Of a stretch of DNA of 64,000 nt, positions 59,794 through 64,000 are shown piece by piece. The position numbers were made by a program, and so were the translations under genes. The notes below the pieces were generated by a model. The model was not told the origin of the DNA and did no database searches. It worked only from the letters and a program-made list of their open reading frames with translations. Source of the stretch: Evansella tamaricis (lineage in GTDB: Bacteria > Bacillota > Bacilli > Bacillales > Salisediminibacteriaceae); assembly GCF_019042215.1 (NCBI RefSeq), contig NZ_JAHQCS010000131.1:30526-94525 (forward strand). Direction: 5' to 3'. Numbering within the stretch: the first letter of the stretch is position 1; every line of letters starts with the position of its first letter.

Positions 59794-61475
59794 ATCCTCT
59801 TATTACATTTTGTATGATCTGTAAAAATGAGGAAAAGTTTATAAGACAATGTTTGGATAGTGTTAAGGACTTTGTAGATGAAATCATTATCGTAGATACA
59901 GGGTCAACGGACAAAACAATGGAAGTGGCCAAGGAATTTAATCCAGTAATCATAGAACACAAATGGAATAATAGTTTTGCGGATGCAAGAAATGCAGGGC
60001 TAGACCGAGCGAAAGGGGAATGGATTCTGTTTTTAGATGCAGATGAAAAACTGAATTGTTCGGATACAAATAAATTGAGGAATCTTGCTAGAGACAATAA
60101 AGCATGTGCCTACTTTTTGAGGTTGTTTAATTTAGTAGGGAAAAATATGAATGATTGTCATGAAGAACAAAGTTCCGTTTTGCGTTTCTTCCGAAATCAT
60201 CCTAATGTCAGGTTTCAGTGGGAAATTCATGAGCAAATTGGAGGGAGTTTACAGAAGCAATTTCCTTTTGATCCCATGGAATACTTGGAGGATATATCCA
60301 TCACCCATTATGGATATTTAAATGATATTGTTATCGAAAAGAATAAAATGGAACGAAATTTTTCAATGATAAAAAGGAAGATCGAAGAGGACCCCTACAA
60401 TGCATTTCATCATTATAATTTAGCCGGGGAGTACATGAGAAAAGGTTCCTATGAAGATGCACTTCAGTCTTTAAAAAAATCCAGGTCATTATGCAAAACT
60501 ATAAAAAGTGTTGGGTTTGGATTTCAGCTCGTGAGAAAGGAGATGGTATGTCTTTTAAAACAAAATTATTTGGAAGAAGCTTATGAAACTTCCATTGATG
60601 CACTAAAACTCTTTCCGAATTCACCGGATCTTCATTTCTACATGGGGGAGGTGGCCTATGAGTTAGGTTTATATAACACGGCCATTAATTCCTATATTAA
60701 TGCAATGAAAGAGAAAGATGTACCAAAAAATTACTCCAGAAACTTAACCATATCCAAGGAAAAGGCACCTTTTATGTTAGCTAGTTTATATGAACGAGTT
60801 GGAAAGAAAAAGAAGGCTATCGATTATTACGAACGTGTGTTGCATCACAACCCAAAACATCCCGGAAGTATGGAACGAATAATAACTTTATGCCAAAAAA
60901 AAGAAAACGAATTGGTAGAAAAACTATTATTTATAACTCAAGATGACCAGGTACTGGAAAATTACTTGATCAACTTATATGTATCTGATTGTTTCGGTGC
61001 AGCAGAGACGATTTATTTATTTCTTACGGACCGATCGAAGGAAAAATATAATAGTATACATCAGAAGATTATATTATTACGATATGACAATCTTTCTATG
61101 GTCAACGATAAGAGAATAAAGACCATCTACCAATATGTAATCAAGAAAAAGGTCCTTCCAAGTAACGAAGAAGATGATTTTTTACGATTTCTACGGAGTG
61201 GGGAGTGGCCAGATAATAAGATGCCCACTGTTGACGACTATACTGAGTTGGAATTCACATATAAATTAGCAAAAAAGAAGGGGTATGTCGAAGTTTCATC
61301 TGTCCTTTTGAGGTTATGGGAATATTTCATAAACATTGAGAAAAATCATTTAATACGTGGAGAATGGGCTTGGTATTTAGCATCCAACTTATTTAAAGAA
61401 GAAATGAAGATATTGAATGACAAAGGAGCAACAACTCAGTTTAGTATGGTACTGGGAGGAATTAATGATGGGTGA
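59790..61475 (+). CDS. GT2-TPR glycosyltransferase, intact paralogue 2
   Basis: The 561-residue protein has an N-terminal GT2 domain ('ITFCMICKNEEKFIRQCLDS', 'EIIIVDTGSTDKTMEVAKEF', 'WILFLDADEKLN', 'FFRNHPNVRFQWEIHEQIGG') and a C-terminal superhelix of TPR-like repeats from about residue 200 ('AFHHYNLAGEYMRKGSYEDA', 'SPDLHFYMGEVAYELGLYNT'). Such enzymes glycosylate peptides or glycan acceptors, with the TPR part probably contacting the acceptor. ATG 59790 overlaps the previous stop (ATGA). Confidence 0.9.
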   Translation: MNPLITFCMICKNEEKFIRQCLDSVKDFVDEIIIVDTGSTDKTMEVAKEFNPVIIEHKWNNSFADARNAGLDRAKGEWILFLDADEKLNCSDTNKLRNLARDNKACAYFLRLFNLVGKNMNDCHEEQSSVLRFFRNHPNVRFQWEIHEQIGGSLQKQFPFDPMEYLEDISITHYGYLNDIVIEKNKMERNFSMIKRKIEEDPYNAFHHYNLAGEYMRKGSYEDALQSLKKSRSLCKTIKSVGFGFQLVRKEMVCLLKQNYLEEAYETSIDALKLFPNSPDLHFYMGEVAYELGLYNTAINSYINAMKEKDVPKNYSRNLTISKEKAPFMLASLYERVGKKKKAIDYYERVLHHNPKHPGSMERIITLCQKKENELVEKLLFITQDDQVLENYLINLYVSDCFGAAETIYLFLTDRSKEKYNSIHQKIILLRYDNLSMVNDKRIKTIYQYVIKKKVLPSNEEDDFLRFLRSGEWPDNKMPTVDDYTELEFTYKLAKKKGYVEVSSVLLRLWEYFINIEKNHLIRGEWAWYLASNLFKEEMKILNDKGATTQFSMVLGGINDG

Positions 61476-63339
61476 CCAATTAGATATTTCTCTTTGTCTA
61501 ATAACAAAAAATGAGGAGGATGTACTTGCTGACTGTCTTCAATCAGTGGAGTCAATTGTCCGTGAAATAATAATCGTTGATACAGGATCCACAGACGCAA
61601 CGATATCAATAGGTGAAAAATTTAATTCAACCATCTTACATTTTCCATGGAATGAAAATTTCAGTGATGCTAGAAACAAAGGATTACAAAAAGCAAGTTG
61701 TGAATGGATACTTGTACTAGATGCAGATGAAAGACTAGTAATTCCAGAAGGCATGGATATACAAAAACTCCTTTATGATAAAAGGATGTATGGTTATTAT
61801 GTCAATTTGTATAACTATATTACACTTGTTCCAGTGGAAGAGTATGTGGTTGACTCTGCCTGCCGACTTTTTAGGAACCATCCAAAAATTCGGTTTCAAG
61901 GTTCGATTCATGAAGAAGTATCCAGATGTATTAAAGAGAATTTTTCAGAAGAAGCAATCCAGTTTACGAATATCCGAATCAACCATTTAGGATATACGTC
62001 GAAAAAAATTAGCCAGAAGGAAAAAGGAAAGAGAAACAAGAGAATTATCCTAAAAGGATTGGCAATGGACCCGGCGGATACATATTTGCAGTATTCTCTG
62101 GCAACAGAATACTTTCAAGAAAGAAAATTTTATTTGGCTGAAAGACTTTATTTGCCCTTACTTTATAATAAGAAGACGGAGGGATACCATTCTGACATTG
62201 TATATAAATGTGCTAATTGTATGAAAGAACTGGGAAGAATAGAAAAAGCACTACACATGGTTACACTAGGGGTGAAAGAGTACCCACAGTTTACAGATCT
62301 AGCGGAGTTCCATGCAGTTTTATTATATGAATTGGATGAATATGAACAGGCAATCGAGGTACTACAAAATATTGGTAGAGATGAAGTTCATTCCTTTTAT
62401 TACTCCACCTCCTCAGGTTCTGGTACCTACAAAACAAACTACTTACTTGGGATCAATCTACAGAGACTATGCAAGTGGCAAGAAGCACTGTCTTATTTTG
62501 AAAAAGCACTCACACAGAACCCTAATTACATACCAGCTATTGTCAGATGGTCACAATTAAGTCTGTCTATCGTTAAAGATCAAGACGAGTGGTTTCGAAG
62601 ATATTATTCTCTATTTAAACATGTAAATATAAAAGTTGTAGAAACAGTGTTACTCCAAATAGTCAATGAGAGAAAGCCAGAACTGGGATTCCGTGTTATA
62701 AGGGAGAACCTGTCGAAGAGAAAGTTAGCTGGATACAAATACCTTTTTCGTGCACAGAAAAAGAAATTTAATATAAATTTTCATCTTTTACTTGATGGTG
62801 GCAATGAGACTACCGAAACGTTGCTTTTATTTCAATGCATCATTTCTAAGAGAATGAAGGAGAATCCCAATGGATTCATTAGCTCACTGGTTAAACATGA
62901 TAAGGTTTATATTCACCTAAAGAGATTTACTAGTAATAACGTTCCTTTGCGATTGCCGGAAATAGTATATAAACGTTTAGTCCGCTCAAGTATTCTCCTA
63001 AGAGAATGGGAATTTCTAGAACAATTGTATGGTATGAACATAAAAAAGTATATTCCTTATGATCTGTTCCCCAGTTTTCAATCATGTCCGAAAGAAGTGA
63101 GGGATATGATGTTTCCAAAATTCTCTAAAGAAATGGACGAGAAACTTCCTTATATACACACCATTTTTTCCAGTTGGGCTGCTGTGAAAGATGGGGATTT
63201 TGGCTCTTTTAGGGAGTTACTTTCTTCTGCATTGAACAGCTACCCAAATCGAAAAGAAGCAAAAATTCTTCTAGAAAATAAAAGTAGCAGTAACCTGAAA
63301 AAAAACTTTTTTGATATAGGATGCAGGATCCTTCCTTGA
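61465..63339 (+). CDS. GT2-TPR glycosyltransferase, intact paralogue 3
   Basis: The 624-residue protein repeats the architecture: 'ISLCLITKNEEDVLADCLQS', 'EIIIVDTGSTDATISIGEKF', 'WILVLDADERLVIPEG', 'RLFRNHPKIRFQGSIHEEVS', then TPR-like helices ('YLQYSLATEYFQERKFYLAE', 'QEALSYFEKALTQNPNYIPA'). The start is ATG 61465 after GGGAGGAATTA, overlapping the stop of paralogue 2 by 11 nt; the next ATG (61468) is equivalent. Confidence 0.9.
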   Translation: MMGDQLDISLCLITKNEEDVLADCLQSVESIVREIIIVDTGSTDATISIGEKFNSTILHFPWNENFSDARNKGLQKASCEWILVLDADERLVIPEGMDIQKLLYDKRMYGYYVNLYNYITLVPVEEYVVDSACRLFRNHPKIRFQGSIHEEVSRCIKENFSEEAIQFTNIRINHLGYTSKKISQKEKGKRNKRIILKGLAMDPADTYLQYSLATEYFQERKFYLAERLYLPLLYNKKTEGYHSDIVYKCANCMKELGRIEKALHMVTLGVKEYPQFTDLAEFHAVLLYELDEYEQAIEVLQNIGRDEVHSFYYSTSSGSGTYKTNYLLGINLQRLCKWQEALSYFEKALTQNPNYIPAIVRWSQLSLSIVKDQDEWFRRYYSLFKHVNIKVVETVLLQIVNERKPELGFRVIRENLSKRKLAGYKYLFRAQKKKFNINFHLLLDGGNETTETLLLFQCIISKRMKENPNGFISSLVKHDKVYIHLKRFTSNNVPLRLPEIVYKRLVRSSILLREWEFLEQLYGMNIKKYIPYDLFPSFQSCPKEVRDMMFPKFSKEMDEKLPYIHTIFSSWAAVKDGDFGSFRELLSSALNSYPNRKEAKILLENKSSSNLKKNFFDIGCRILP

Positions 63340-63521
63340 AACGGGCTTTTGATATAAGTTCCGTACTGACACAACATTACTGGAAAATTAAAACAAAGAA
63401 GGGGATTCTATTATAACATAGATTGCATAAATTATTTACAAAGGATGACTCTATATGTTATTCCGACCGGTCCGTTTACAGTATTAACTAATTAATGTAA
63501 GGGATGAGTGAGGTGGAAGTT

Positions 63522-63968
63522 TTGAGTTCATCAGAGAAAGAAGAATCTAACCAACAACATAAACCTGCACTTTTCACTCATATAGTGAAAAAAAGTTTAG
63601 AAAATTCCAATGTTTTTTATTCAGGAGCCCGTAGAGCATTGGATCCAACAAAGGACGGAATATTGTCATATGGTAAAGATGAAAAGGACAAAGTTCGTTC
63701 CATTAGGACAGATGAGGATGGTAGAATTGAAACGAAACATCATCACCTTCATCCTTGGAGGGATAAAGTTTTAATTTACGGTGCAGATAACCGAAGTATC
63801 AAAAGGCCTGTTGAAGTAGATAAACATGGAAGAATTAAAGTGGATTCAGTGGAGTTTATAAGCATAACACAAGAAGTAATAACTACTGATCCTTGTAAAG
63901 CCCTTCGTTTGCGTCAACCATTTGTGGGCATATTTTTTAGTGAGTTCAGGAATGCCTCTTTTTGTTAA
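63522..63968 (+). CDS. Surface-protein relative with repeated 'GxD...D..GR' units
   Basis: The 148-residue protein contains 'DGILSYGKDEKDKVRSIRTD' and 'KVLIYGADNRSIKRPVEVDK', units that parallel 'SIFGTDETGELHATRVDNQG' at the start of the frameshifted protein at 57024, so the two are related. It has no signal peptide. The start is TTG 63522, 5 nt after GAGGTGGAAG; ATG 63504 is an alternative without a well-placed ribosome site. A CATAAATTA (-10-like) at about 63428 lacks a -35. The frame ends 32 bp before the window edge; whether the rest of a larger domain follows in another frame cannot be seen. Confidence 0.6.
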   Translation: MSSSEKEESNQQHKPALFTHIVKKSLENSNVFYSGARRALDPTKDGILSYGKDEKDKVRSIRTDEDGRIETKHHHLHPWRDKVLIYGADNRSIKRPVEVDKHGRIKVDSVEFISITQEVITTDPCKALRLRQPFVGIFFSEFRNASFC

Positions 63969-64000
63969 GTTTTTGTTGACAACGCTTTCTTGATTTAATG

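Noticed and set aside
1..64000. CRISPR arrays, tRNA or rRNA genes
   Set aside because: No regularly spaced direct repeats with unique spacers, and no cloverleaf or rRNA-like sequence was seen; the only tandem array (57227-57420) is coding.

Overview
The window comes from a low-GC, endospore-forming Bacillaceae bacterium. The left half keeps the gene order of the Bacillus subtilis yjb region: yjbC, spx, yjbE, mecA, cls, coiA, pepF, yjbH, yjbI, cwlQ, yjbK, yjbL, yjbM, ppnK, yjbO, prpE, fabI, then a yjcA-like gene. The species cannot be named from the sequence. The match is to B. subtilis gene order, but the surface-polysaccharide content to the right of fabI is very different.

Region 1 (1-19.7 kb) is conserved chromosome. 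It opens with the N-terminus of a cation/Ca2+ exchanger preceded by a yybP-ykoY manganese riboswitch and its terminator. It then holds an HD-domain protein, a secreted glycoside-hydrolase-like protein, the Spx stress-regulation genes (spx with a near-perfect PerR box, and its adaptor yjbH), a TerC protein, MecA, cardiolipin synthase, CoiA, PepF, a truncated globin, a lytic transglycosylase, the yjbK-yjbO nucleotide/(p)ppGpp/NAD kinase block, PrpE, and fabI under a textbook FapR operator. Two copies of a GC-rich interspersed repeat lie in this region and a third lies near 28.5 kb.

Region 2 (19.8-28.7 kb) is spore-surface biology: a YjcA-like protein, SpsI- and SpsK-like dTDP-sugar enzymes, small coat-like proteins, coiled-coil proteins, a CgeB-like glycosyltransferase, and a phage-style lysis set (amidase with SPOR repeats and a glucosaminidase-like domain, holin, M23 endopeptidase) that may serve mother-cell lysis.

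Region 3 (28.7-51.5 kb) is a large glycan cluster. It contains about a dozen glycosyltransferases, a UDP-sugar dehydrogenase, a nucleotidyltransferase/kinase pair, a HipA-like kinase and a pyruvyltransferase. A ten-gene minus-strand operon begins with an SLC13-type permease, APS kinase (cysC) and ATP sulfurylase (sat) and continues into seven glycosyltransferase genes. The divergent plus-strand operon holds two sulfotransferases and ends with a PHP phosphoesterase of the type that can remove 3'-phosphoadenosine 5'-phosphate. Together they look like a self-contained PAPS-dependent glycan-sulfation pathway. Sigma-K-like promoters (AC, 16-17 bp, CATAnnnTA) sit in front of both arms and of several neighbouring genes, so the product is probably a sulfated, possibly pyruvylated, spore-surface polysaccharide.

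Region 4 (51.5-64 kb) is more of the same, with damage. It contains a Cys-rich coat-like protein, a second member of the coat family seen at 23 kb with its 5' end cut by an IS3-family remnant, and a second HipA-like kinase. A methyltransferase gene is split by a complete IS1182-like element (4-bp target duplication) whose own transposase is dead. There follow a UDP-sugar epimerase, a repeat-containing surface protein with a one-base deletion, and three tandem glycosyltransferase-TPR genes, the first frameshifted at an A8 tract.
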